Below are positions 8,431 through 15,923 of a DNA stretch of 64,000 bases, piece by piece (the first letter of the stretch is position 1; each line of letters begins with the position of its first letter). The DNA lies in contig NZ_CP031727.1 in NCBI RefSeq assembly GCF_008806955.1, positions 1,488,001 through 1,552,000 of the forward strand. The letters are read 5' to 3'. This DNA is from Cellvibrio sp. KY-YJ-3. Lineage in GTDB: Bacteria; Pseudomonadota; Gammaproteobacteria; Pseudomonadales; Cellvibrionaceae. A program made the position numbers and the translations under genes. Below the pieces are notes generated by a model. That model was not told where the DNA came from, made no database searches, and saw only the letters and a list, made by a program, of their open reading frames with translations.

Positions 8431-8922
8431 TCAACACTCAGATGGGGATGGCAATTTAGTCAGGCCATCAGGGGCACACTGGTGTAACCAGTTGCTCAAT
8501 TGGCTGCCATCCGGCAGGTGTAATTCAGGGGTGATATCTGCCAGCGGGTAGAGCACAAAACTGCGCTGGGTAAGGTAGGGGTGAGGCACCGTCAAGCGCT
8601 CATGGGCGATAACTAGATCGCCATAGAGCAGCAGATCCAAATCCAGGGTGCGCGGCCCCCAGTGCTCAATGCGCACCCGCTGGTGCGCCTGCTCAATGGC
8701 TTGCAGCGCGTCCAGTAGGGCGAGTGGCGCCAATTGGGTATCCAGCAGCGCAACGGCATTAATAAAGTCGGGTTGCGCGGGGCCGACCGGCTTGCTGCTG
8801 TAGATCGCAGAGCGTTCAAGCAGCTGTGTGTCCGGCAGTGCCGATAGCTCATCAAAGGCGCGTGTTACCTGCGCCAGTGGATCCTCCAGATTGCTGCCCA
8901 GACCAATATAGGCCAGCGTCAT
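8431..8922 (-). CDS. folK: 2-amino-4-hydroxy-6-hydroxymethyldihydropteridine pyrophosphokinase
   Basis: HPPK (163 aa) transfers pyrophosphate from ATP to hydroxymethyldihydropterin, which feeds folate synthesis. It has the classic opening AYIGLGSNLEDP, the central YSSKPVGPAQPDFINAV substrate block, and the RTLDLDLLLYGD signature with the metal-binding Asp pair. The PHPYLTQRSFVLYPLADI block follows. It starts three bases after the pcnB stop and is followed by the kinase and panB. This forms a folate/pantothenate cluster on the minus strand. PanB uses a folate cofactor, so the grouping is metabolically coherent. Confidence 0.96.
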   Translation of the reverse strand: MTLAYIGLGSNLEDPLAQVTRAFDELSALPDTQLLERSAIYSSKPVGPAQPDFINAVALLDTQLAPLALLDALQAIEQAHQRVRIEHWGPRTLDLDLLLYGDLVIAHERLTVPHPYLTQRSFVLYPLADITPELHLPDGSQLSNWLHQCAPDGLTKLPSPSEC

Positions 8923-8925
8923 GGT

Positions 8926-10305
8926 TTATTCGTTCCCGCCGGGGGCGGCGGCCGGTTTGCGTGGGCGGCGACGGCGCGGTTTGCTCGCACTTTTTGGGCT
9001 TTGTTTGGCCAGGTTTTTCACCATCTCTTCGCGTTCTTCGTCGTTGGCGGTTTGGTAATTGGTCCACCATACCCCCAAGCCATCCAGCGCTTCACCAGCG
9101 GCTTCGCGCATTAACAAGAAGTCGTAAGCCGCGCGAAAGCGGGGATGATCCAGTGTGCGCAGGGCGCGCATTCCCAGACGGCTGGGCAGGCGCTGTTGCA
9201 AATCCCAAATTTCACGCATCGGAATCAGAAAGCGTTTGGGGATAGCGGTGCGGGTCAATTGCAGGTTCACCGTATTTTGTGCCGCTTGTGACCATGCCTG
9301 GGTATGCGGCATCTGACTGCTCAATACCTTGAACTGTTGTTGCAGTGCGGGCCAGAGTAACGCGGCATAAATAAACGCGGGAGTGACGGTTTTGCCGCTG
9401 CGGACACGTTTGTCAGTATTAATCATGCACTGTTCAATCAGGTTAGCGCCAACTTCATCGCCAGCCTTGAGTGCCTTGTCGGTACCTGGGAGCAGGTGGA
9501 CCAGCAAATCATAATCGCGCATCAGTGCAAAAGTGGCTGTGGCCGAGCCATTGAGGAATAGTTTGAGTACCTCCTCAAACAGGCGTGCATCGGACACATT
9601 GAGTAATAAGCCGCCCAGTTCGCGGATGGGTTTGGCGGTATTGGGCTCCAACGTAAAACCGAGTTTGGCGGCAAAACGCAGCGCGCGCAGTATGCGCACC
9701 GGGTCTTCTTTGTAGCGGGTGGCCGGGTCACCAATCATGCGCAGGGTGCGGGTTTTGAGGTCGCTCATTCCATCGCAGTAATCGATAACCGAGAAATCTT
9801 TCAAGGTGTAATAGAGGGCGTTGACCGTAAAGTCGCGGCGCATTGCATCGGTTTCAAGTGTACCGTACACATTATCGCGCAGCAGCATGCCATCTTCGCT
9901 GCGGGCGGCATGTTGGGAGCTGTCGTCGTGATGGCCGCGAAAGGTAGTTACCTCGATGACTTCGCGCCCCATACGCACATGCACAATCTGGAAGCGGCGA
10001 CCAACAATGCGCGCGCTGCGGAAAATACGTTTGACTTCATCGGGGGTGGCGTTAGTGGCCACGTCAAAATCTTTCGGGTGACCGCCCAGCAACAAGTCGC
10101 GTACACCGCCGCCCACCAGATAGGCAGCAAAACCGGCATCTTCCAATTGTTTGATAATTTTGATGGCGGCAGAACTAATGTTCTTGCGCGAGATCGTATG
10201 TTGGTTGCGGGGAATTATTGCGGCGCCATCGCTGTTGCGCGAAATGGATGCCTTGGCGGAATCCTTGGTGCCGGAGGTGAAGAGGTTTAGCAAGCGTTTG
10301 AGCAT
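8926..10305 (-). CDS. pcnB: Poly(A) polymerase I
   Basis: RNA 3' polyadenylating enzyme (459 aa) that marks RNAs for decay. The nucleotidyltransferase core shows YLVGGGVRDLLLGGHPKDFDVAT with the catalytic Asp pair, then RRFQIVHV and MRRDFTVNALYY. GDPATRYKEDPVRILRALRFAAKLGF is the class II signature that separates it from CCA-adding enzymes together with its bacterial PAP C-terminal region. The tail is strongly basic (PKSASKPRRRRPRKP), suited to RNA binding. It follows the CrcZ-like RNA gene exactly as in Pseudomonas. Confidence 0.95.
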   Translation of the reverse strand: MLKRLLNLFTSGTKDSAKASISRNSDGAAIIPRNQHTISRKNISSAAIKIIKQLEDAGFAAYLVGGGVRDLLLGGHPKDFDVATNATPDEVKRIFRSARIVGRRFQIVHVRMGREVIEVTTFRGHHDDSSQHAARSEDGMLLRDNVYGTLETDAMRRDFTVNALYYTLKDFSVIDYCDGMSDLKTRTLRMIGDPATRYKEDPVRILRALRFAAKLGFTLEPNTAKPIRELGGLLLNVSDARLFEEVLKLFLNGSATATFALMRDYDLLVHLLPGTDKALKAGDEVGANLIEQCMINTDKRVRSGKTVTPAFIYAALLWPALQQQFKVLSSQMPHTQAWSQAAQNTVNLQLTRTAIPKRFLIPMREIWDLQQRLPSRLGMRALRTLDHPRFRAAYDFLLMREAAGEALDGLGVWWTNYQTANDEEREEMVKNLAKQSPKSASKPRRRRPRKPAAAPGGNE

Positions 10306-10434
10306 GGTGTCTCGCTGGGGGGTTAGGCAGTCAGTTGCACAAGAGTCGCGAGTTTAGCAGATGAGTGAGGTTTTTTACGACCTTGACCGCTACTGCCAAG
10401 GTGATTCTGTTATCGCCAAAAGCCAAAATGGACA

Positions 10435-10473
10435 ACCCAAAAAGCAAAACGGGAAAGCTTTCGCTTTCCCGTT
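10435..10473 (-). terminator. Intrinsic terminator of the CrcZ-like RNA
   Basis: On the minus strand a perfect 11-base stem (AACGGGAAAGC / GCTTTCCCGTT) closes a GAAA tetraloop and is followed by TTTTGCTTTTT-type sequence. It ends transcription 130 bases before pcnB. The position fits the 3' end of a roughly 400-nt RNA started at the sigma-54 promoter. Confidence 0.88.
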
Positions 10474-10836
10474 GGAGGGAGCACCGAGGTGCTAATGGCA
10501 TTCAATGGGGTGCTTCCGTGCCCATATCCAATCTCGCGTGCTATCCCATCCAGTGCCTGGTTTGTATCCGCTTTATTTTAGTGTCTTATTGCTCTTGTTT
10601 TCTAGCGTGGCCAATCTACGTCTAAGTTATTGTTTTCGTTATTATTATGTTATTTCTGTTGTTATTGTTTGTTGTTGTTATGTTCTTTTTTCCATTTCTT
10701 ATTGTTTCTTGTTGTTATTTGTAATGTTCAGTTTTTTATTATCTATTGTTCTTATTTTGCGTTTCTTTCTGTTTTTTATTATTTGTTGTTGTTATTAGAT
10801 TTTCACATTTAATTCTTATTGTTTGTTTTTGTTATG
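10439..10836 (-). ncRNA. crcZ: CrcZ-like Hfq/Crc-titrating small RNA
   Basis: In Pseudomonas, CrcZ is an RNA of about 400 nt made under CbrAB/RpoN control. It sequesters Hfq-Crc and so lifts catabolite repression. Here the minus-strand transcript predicted between a sigma-54 promoter and an intrinsic terminator is about 398 nt. Its first 200 nt are nearly free of structure and contain more than ten AAnAAnAA motifs, for example AATAACAACAACAA near 10798 and AACAACAACAAACAATAAC near 10680. The second half is more mixed and can form AGCACC/GGTGCT before the terminator. The locus cbrB-crcZ-pcnB is the Pseudomonas order. No long protein frame is plausible in it. Homology is inferred from architecture and synteny, not alignment. 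Confidence 0.85.
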
Positions 10837-10846
10837 GCGCTCTAAA

Positions 10847-10862
10847 AGCAGTTGTTGTGCCA
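10847..10862 (-). promoter_or_regulatory. Sigma-54 promoter of the CrcZ-like RNA
   Basis: The minus strand reads TGGCACAACAACTGCT. This matches the RpoN consensus TGGCACrnnnnTTGCw at all but one fixed base, with GG and GC exactly ten bases apart. With C at -12 (10848) the start point falls near 10836, just before the A-rich region. Sigma-54 promoters need an activator with a GAFTGA loop, and CbrB, encoded just upstream, has one. Confidence 0.88.
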
Positions 10863-10881
10863 GAATTGAAAAGTTCAATGT

Positions 10882-10894
10882 AATCATATGGTTA
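10882..10894 (+). promoter_or_regulatory. Possible IHF site between activator sites and sigma-54 promoter
   Basis: AATCATATGGTTA matches the IHF core WATCAAnnnnTTR at all but one position. It lies between the upstream half-sites (10937-11021) and the -24 box, where DNA bending would bring the activator to the polymerase. The motif is short and degenerate, so chance occurrence is quite possible. Confidence 0.4.
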
Positions 10895-10936
10895 ACTTTT
10901 TCGTGGTGCGCCATATGTCTTTTGGTTATTTCGGAC

Positions 10937-11021
10937 GGTTACATAATCGGTGTGCGATTGTTACCGGATATGGGGTGGGTAACAGTATTTTTGCGGTAAC
11001 ACCCACGTGACTGGGGGTAAC
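10937..11021. promoter_or_regulatory. Putative CbrB upstream activating sequences
   Basis: Five half-sites cluster here: GGTTAC (10937-10942), TGTTAC (10959-10964), GTAACA (10979-10984), GTAACA (10996-11001) and GTAAC (11017-11021). The second and third form TGTTAC-N14-GTAACA, which from memory is the published type of CbrB recognition site in Pseudomonas putida. They sit roughly 100-185 bases upstream of the predicted start, a usual distance for enhancer-binding proteins. Direct binding is inferred. Confidence 0.75.
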
Positions 11022-11081
11022 GAATTGGCGTCTTATTCAACTTTATTGGCGTCAAAATCAAAAAATTGTGTCACTAAAATG

Positions 11082-11119
11082 AAAAATCCCCGCGAGCGGT
11101 TTGGCTGGCGGGGATTTTT
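11082..11119 (-). terminator. Terminator of cbrB
   Basis: The arms AAAAATCCCCGC (11082-11093) and GCGGGGATTTTT (11108-11119) are perfect complements of 12 bases around a 14-base loop. They lie 13 bases after the cbrB stop on the minus strand. This separates cbrB transcription from the small-RNA promoter. Confidence 0.88.
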
Positions 11120-11131
11120 TGTCTCTGGCGG

Positions 11132-12541
11132 TTATTTGCCGCTGCTGGCGCTCGCGCCGGCTTTGGTGCGGGGAATGCCAAGGCGCTGGCGGCGCTCCCA
11201 CAGGCACTTGCGGCTCACACCCAGTTTGCGTGCCAGCTCGGTTTCGCTCATGGTGTCCTGATGTTCCAGTACAAAGCGCTGGAAGTAGTCCTCCAGGGAT
11301 AAGTCTTCAGTAGCACTGCTGCCGTTACTGCGGCTAGCCAAACGTGCTGGCTCAAAAATGGAGCTGCCCGTGTTGTCATTCAGGTCTTGGGCGTCCATGT
11401 CGATGGAAAGCAGGTGATCGCCTATCTCAGTACTGTCTTCGCAGAGAATCACGGCGCGCTGCATGGCATTTTCCAGCTCGCGCACGTTGCCCGGCCAGTT
11501 GTAGCTCATGATGGCGTCCATTGCGTCAGACGATAATTTCAGTTGTGGCTTGCCAAACTGCGCACAGTAACGCTGCAGCAGGGATTCGGCGATGCTGATA
11601 ATGTCGCGGCCGCGCTCACGCAGTGGCGGTAATTCCAGTTGCATCACGTTGATCCGGAAGTAGAGGTCTTCGCGGAATTTGCCTTCGCGCGCCAGTTTGC
11701 GCAAGTCGCGGTGTGTTGCTGCTACTAAGCGCACATCTACCTTGCGCGATTCCACCGAGCCCAGTGGGCGCACTTCTCCCTCTTGCAGTACGCGTAACAG
11801 GCGCGCCTGGGCTTCTAATGGTAGTTCGCCAATCTCATCAAGGAACAGGGTGCCGCCATCCGCTGCTGCAACCAGGCCTTCACGGTTGGTCGCAGCACCG
11901 GTAAAGGCGCCTTTTTCATAACCAAAGAGTTCGGATTCAATCAGGGTGTCGGGAATGGCGGCGCAGTTGACTGAGATCATCAGATGATTGTTGCGGTTGC
12001 TCTCTTCGTGCAGCGCGCGGGCAACAAGCTCTTTGCCTGTGCCGGTTTCGCCATGGATCAATACAGTGGCGTTGGTGGGGGCGATTTTATGGATGCGGTT
12101 GTACAGGTCCTGCATCACATCGCTGGTGCCAATCATGCCGGCAATGGTAGTACTTGCAGTTTGGGTGCTGTTGGCGGCCTTATTTGCCGCTTTGGCTTTG
12201 CCGATTACGCGTTTAACGGCATTAACCATCTCGTCGTGGTCGAAGGGTTTGGCGATATAGTCCACTGCGCCCATGCGCATGGAGTCTACTGCTGAGCGCA
12301 AGCTGGCATAGCTGGTCATGATGAGTACGGGAGTATCACCTGCCAATTTGATCAGGTCGGTGCCCGGTGCACCTGGCAAGCGCAGGTCGCTGACTATTAG
12401 ATCGAAATCCTTGAGTTGGAATTTGGACGTGGCCTCTTTGACTGACGGCGCTTCGCTGACCTCGTACTGGTTGCGCTCAAGCAGTTTGCGCAGCGCGGTA
12501 CGGATGATGGTTTCGTCTTCAACAATCAGAATCTTACTCAT
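11132..12541 (-). CDS. cbrB: Two-component response regulator CbrB, sigma-54 activator
   Basis: NtrC-family activator (469 aa). The receiver domain (1-120) has the acceptor Asp in IVSDLRLPG (residue 52). The AAA+ domain follows, with GETGTGKE (Walker A), the sigma-54 contact loop GAFTGA, GGTLFLDEIGELP (Walker B) and PGNVRELENAM. The C-terminal Fis-type helix-turn-helix is SETELARKLGVSRKCLWERRQRLG. In Pseudomonas CbrB senses carbon/nitrogen balance through CbrA and activates crcZ. The adjacent sigma-54 promoter and half-sites make that the likely role here. In Cellvibrio this would bear on polysaccharide use. Confidence 0.95.
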   Translation of the reverse strand: MSKILIVEDETIIRTALRKLLERNQYEVSEAPSVKEATSKFQLKDFDLIVSDLRLPGAPGTDLIKLAGDTPVLIMTSYASLRSAVDSMRMGAVDYIAKPFDHDEMVNAVKRVIGKAKAANKAANSTQTASTTIAGMIGTSDVMQDLYNRIHKIAPTNATVLIHGETGTGKELVARALHEESNRNNHLMISVNCAAIPDTLIESELFGYEKGAFTGAATNREGLVAAADGGTLFLDEIGELPLEAQARLLRVLQEGEVRPLGSVESRKVDVRLVAATHRDLRKLAREGKFREDLYFRINVMQLELPPLRERGRDIISIAESLLQRYCAQFGKPQLKLSSDAMDAIMSYNWPGNVRELENAMQRAVILCEDSTEIGDHLLSIDMDAQDLNDNTGSSIFEPARLASRSNGSSATEDLSLEDYFQRFVLEHQDTMSETELARKLGVSRKCLWERRQRLGIPRTKAGASASSGK

Positions 12542-12626
12542 AGCTATCCGGGTCTTGCGTTAAGTGTTACTGGTCAATAGCTTGCAAAATAGTCTTGCAA
12601 GTCGCTGGTTTTGTTCACTTTCCAGG

Positions 12627-15596
12627 TCAGGCATCCATGAATGAATCCAGATGGCGCGGCAGTGTAATCTCAAAACGGGCGCCGCGATTGTGAACGGTAT
12701 CGGCGGGGCTGATGATGTCCATATGGCCGCTATGGTCTTCAATAATGCTGTAGACCATGGCCAATCCAAGCCCTGTACCTTCACCGGGTTCTTTGGTGGT
12801 GAAGAAGGGTTCGAGAATGCGCTCAATCAGTTCGGGCGGAATACCATGCCCCTCATCGGTAACAAAAACTGTTACCGAATCCTCATCTTCGTTACTTTCA
12901 AGCATAACACGCCCTTGCTCCGGGCTGGCATCCCGTGCGTTAGATAAAAGGTTTATAAAAACCTGAATCATCCGCTGTGCATCGCCGGCAATAATGGCGG
13001 TTTTGGGGATGTCATTGCAAAACAGTACCTGGTTTTTATCCTTTTGCAGCGAGAGCAGGTGGATGGCTTCATTGGCGCAGTCGCGCAGGGAGACGGCTTC
13101 AAATTCGGTCTTGCTGGCGTGACCGGCGTGGGAGAAGCTCACCAGCGATTGCACAATACGGCCGACGCGGTCGGTCTGGCTAAGGATCTGCTCCGCGGTT
13201 TCCAACACTTCCGCAGGGTCGGTGGAATCGTACTTCAAATTTTGCGCGAGGCAGGCGATACCAGTGATTGGGTTGCCAATTTCATGGGCGACACCCGCCG
13301 CGAGACGACCAACCGACGCGAGCCGCTCCGAATGCACTAGCTCTTGCTCCAATAATTGGGTCTCGGTCACATCTTCCAGCAGCATTACCTGGTCGTACAC
13401 GCCCGCCGTAATGGTGCCTTCAATATTGGCTTTGTGCAGGCTGATCCAGTGTGGGCGATTGTCCAGCTCTATCTCGCGGCGATAGAAATGCGGCTCGTTG
13501 CTTTGGCTGAAGTCGATTAATAGGCTGCACCAGGGTTCGGGAATATCCTCCAGATAGGAACCCGTAACATCGCCGCTGGGGATGCCCGTCAATTCCGCCA
13601 TGGCGCGGTTCCACATCAGCACTTCCATGTCGCGCCCGAGCGAGCAGACCGCCATCGGCAATTCTTCCAGGGTTTTGCGGTGATAGAGACGCAAGGTATT
13701 GAGTTCCGCTGCCATACCGGTGAGGTGTTCGCGGTATTCAGAGAGGCGGCTTTCAATCAGGTTGATGTCCACGGTGTTGTGGGTTTCGGCCACTACATGG
13801 GGGATGTACTTGTCCATAATCTCGCTGGCGACGTGAATCCCCATCAGGCTCGACAGGTTGCCCTCGATCTGGTCGCGCAGGCGACGCAGGGCGTAGGGGC
13901 GGCGTTCGTCGATACCCAAACTCAGTTCTTTGAGGGCGATATCCACCTCGCGACTGGCGGTAACTTTGCCTAACGGTTTGGCAAGACGATGTTTGAATTC
14001 GGCGGCGGAGTGTACATCCAGCGCCTGGCGCACCGGGTGGCTCAGTTCATCAGCAGCACAGACATCGGCGCTGTATTGTTCGTCTTCCGTCTGGGTGGTT
14101 GCCAGGGATATCAATACAAAACAGAGCGTATTCAAACTGATCGAAATCAGGGTGACTTGGCTCCAGTATTCAATCCCTACCGGAATCGTCCAGTCATTAA
14201 AAGGAAGCGGGACAAACTCCAAGCCGGTCAACATGGGTAACAGCAGGCCTATAGCCCACACGCTGGTGCCGACAGCCAAACCGGCGATCACCCCGCGTCG
14301 GTTCCCCTTGCTCCAAAATACAATCGCAAAGGTGGCGGGCAGGAATTGCAAGGTTTCGATAAACGCAGTCATGGCTAAATGGGCGAGGCTGAAGCGGTTA
14401 TCCAGAATCCAGTACAGCAGGTAAGCCCCGAGGAATATCGTGGCGATCAAAATCCGCCGCAGCCAGATGAGCTGGCTGTAGAGGTCGGTACGGGTGCGTA
14501 ATTTCAGGCTTGGCAGCAACCAGTGGTTCATCACCATGGTTGAGAGCGCCAGAGAAATCACCACCATCGCCCCGGTTGCCGCCGACAAGCCACCAATAAA
14601 GGCGAGCAAGGTCAGCCCCGGCGAGTTGAACAAAATAGGAATACCCAGGGTGTAGTACTGCGGCGGTAATGGTACCGAGAGTTCAGTGCCTGCCCAGAGA
14701 ATCGGGAAGATGGGTAGTGCCATCAGCAGCAGGAATAAGGAGAAGGCCCAGGTCACGGTATGCGAATTGCGCATCAGCGGGTTTTCTGCCAATCCCAAAT
14801 GGAAGATATGGGGCATGGTAACGGCGGTGGCAACAAAGACCAGCAGCAAGGTGTGGGCCGAGTCGGTATGGATGGGGCTGTGCAGCAGTGCGAGATTTTC
14901 CGGGTGATCCAACAGCCATTGATCCAATCCTTCCAATCCGTCAAATACACCAAATACGGCCACCAGGCCGATGGCGCAGAGGGCACACACTTTGATCAGT
15001 GACTCAAAGGCCATGGCGGTAATCAGGCCGCGGTGTTGGTCGCGATTGGCGCCGAAAGAAATGGTAAAAAAGGCCAAAATGGCGCAGTAGCACAGCGCCA
15101 TTAAATCCTTGAAGGTTAGACCCGTGCCCTGCAGCGGCAGCGCGGGGTTACCGCTTACAGTGAGGATATGCATGGTGTCGGCAATCGCCTGAATTTGCAG
15201 TGCCATCAGCGGCAAAATACCGCACAGCATACAAAGGGTGGTTAGTGCCCCAACGCTGTGGCTGTGGTAGCGAAATACCAGCAGGTCGGCCAGCGAATGC
15301 ACTTGATGGCGGCGGGCCAGTTCTGCCAAGGGCGCCAGCGCCACGGGGGCAAACAAAAATAATGCACCGGTGCCGATGTAATAAGCCAATGCACCGTAAC
15401 CGTATTGAAAGGCGAGATCGATTACCCCGTAAAACGCCCAGGCGCTGGCAAAAATACCCAGCGACAAAATATAAGTGATGGGGTGGGAGGTGACTGCTTC
15501 GGGAATCCAACCGCGCTCGGTGATATAGGCAATGCCAAATAGCAACAATAGATAGCAGAGACCGATTAGCGCCACTTGGCTGAGATCAAATGTCAT
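12627..15596 (-). CDS. cbrA: Transporter-fused sensor histidine kinase CbrA
   Basis: Membrane sensor kinase of 989 residues, near the usual CbrA length. The N-terminal half (about 1-500) is a sodium/solute-symporter (SSSF) domain with some 13 hydrophobic segments. A cytoplasmic linker and a PAS region (LEELPMAVCSLGRDMEVLMWNRAMAELTG begins it) follow. The kinase core has the phospho-acceptor in GVAHEIGNP (about residue 771), the N-box INLLSNARDA, and the G-boxes VTDEGHGIP and GEGTGLGLAM. It signals to CbrB. The gap to cbrB is 85 bases. The transported or sensed ligand is unknown. Confidence 0.95.
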   Translation of the reverse strand: MTFDLSQVALIGLCYLLLLFGIAYITERGWIPEAVTSHPITYILSLGIFASAWAFYGVIDLAFQYGYGALAYYIGTGALFLFAPVALAPLAELARRHQVHSLADLLVFRYHSHSVGALTTLCMLCGILPLMALQIQAIADTMHILTVSGNPALPLQGTGLTFKDLMALCYCAILAFFTISFGANRDQHRGLITAMAFESLIKVCALCAIGLVAVFGVFDGLEGLDQWLLDHPENLALLHSPIHTDSAHTLLLVFVATAVTMPHIFHLGLAENPLMRNSHTVTWAFSLFLLLMALPIFPILWAGTELSVPLPPQYYTLGIPILFNSPGLTLLAFIGGLSAATGAMVVISLALSTMVMNHWLLPSLKLRTRTDLYSQLIWLRRILIATIFLGAYLLYWILDNRFSLAHLAMTAFIETLQFLPATFAIVFWSKGNRRGVIAGLAVGTSVWAIGLLLPMLTGLEFVPLPFNDWTIPVGIEYWSQVTLISISLNTLCFVLISLATTQTEDEQYSADVCAADELSHPVRQALDVHSAAEFKHRLAKPLGKVTASREVDIALKELSLGIDERRPYALRRLRDQIEGNLSSLMGIHVASEIMDKYIPHVVAETHNTVDINLIESRLSEYREHLTGMAAELNTLRLYHRKTLEELPMAVCSLGRDMEVLMWNRAMAELTGIPSGDVTGSYLEDIPEPWCSLLIDFSQSNEPHFYRREIELDNRPHWISLHKANIEGTITAGVYDQVMLLEDVTETQLLEQELVHSERLASVGRLAAGVAHEIGNPITGIACLAQNLKYDSTDPAEVLETAEQILSQTDRVGRIVQSLVSFSHAGHASKTEFEAVSLRDCANEAIHLLSLQKDKNQVLFCNDIPKTAIIAGDAQRMIQVFINLLSNARDASPEQGRVMLESNEDEDSVTVFVTDEGHGIPPELIERILEPFFTTKEPGEGTGLGLAMVYSIIEDHSGHMDIISPADTVHNRGARFEITLPRHLDSFMDA

Positions 15597-15652
15597 TGGG
15601 TGATGTTCTTATAGGTAGTTGGTTTCAATTCGGTTAGATCGCGCTTCCGGTG

Positions 15653-15835
15653 TTAATCAAAGTCGTGATAGTTCTTGCGTCGGGTCTGCATAATAAAAGC
15701 CACCACTATTACCCCAACCCACACAATATAGGGCCGATACCAGGCGCCTTGGGGGTCGAGAATCCAATTGAACAAGCTGGGTGAAAATATGTAGGCCACC
15801 AGCAGGAGCAAGATAACCAGGCGTTGATTGTTCAT
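15653..15835 (-). CDS. cbrX: CbrX-like small membrane protein upstream of cbrA
   Basis: A 60-residue protein with two hydrophobic helices (LVILLLLVAYIFSPSLFNWI and WVGVIVVAFIM) separated by a polar loop LDPQGAWYRPY, and a charged tail TRRKNYHDFD. Pseudomonas carries a small membrane ORF, cbrX, in the same place between gluQ and cbrA. There it is co-transcribed with, and can be coupled to, cbrA. Size, topology and position agree here, so I use the symbol cautiously. The gap to cbrA is 56 bases. A role in tuning CbrA is inference. Confidence 0.72.
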   Translation of the reverse strand: MNNQRLVILLLLVAYIFSPSLFNWILDPQGAWYRPYIVWVGVIVVAFIMQTRRKNYHDFD

Positions 15836-15923
15836 AAGTCTGTTTCCTGTTAGCGCTGACCTGCGAGCGGGTGCATAGTGATGGCTTGTAGCGCTGTGGT
15901 TGGCCGGTGGTCAATTGGTGTTG

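Noticed and set aside
10505-10812. Open frames on the plus strand in the T-rich tract (Leu/Cys/Tyr/Phe-rich peptides)
   Set aside because: They are by-products of the T-rich complement of the A-rich small RNA. There is no ribosome-binding site, the composition is extreme, and the signals for an RNA on the opposite strand are far stronger.
10590-10830. Low-complexity tract as a CRISPR or simple tandem repeat
   Set aside because: There is no fixed-length repeat and no spacer pattern. The motif AAnAAnAA recurs irregularly, as in an RNA protein-binding array.
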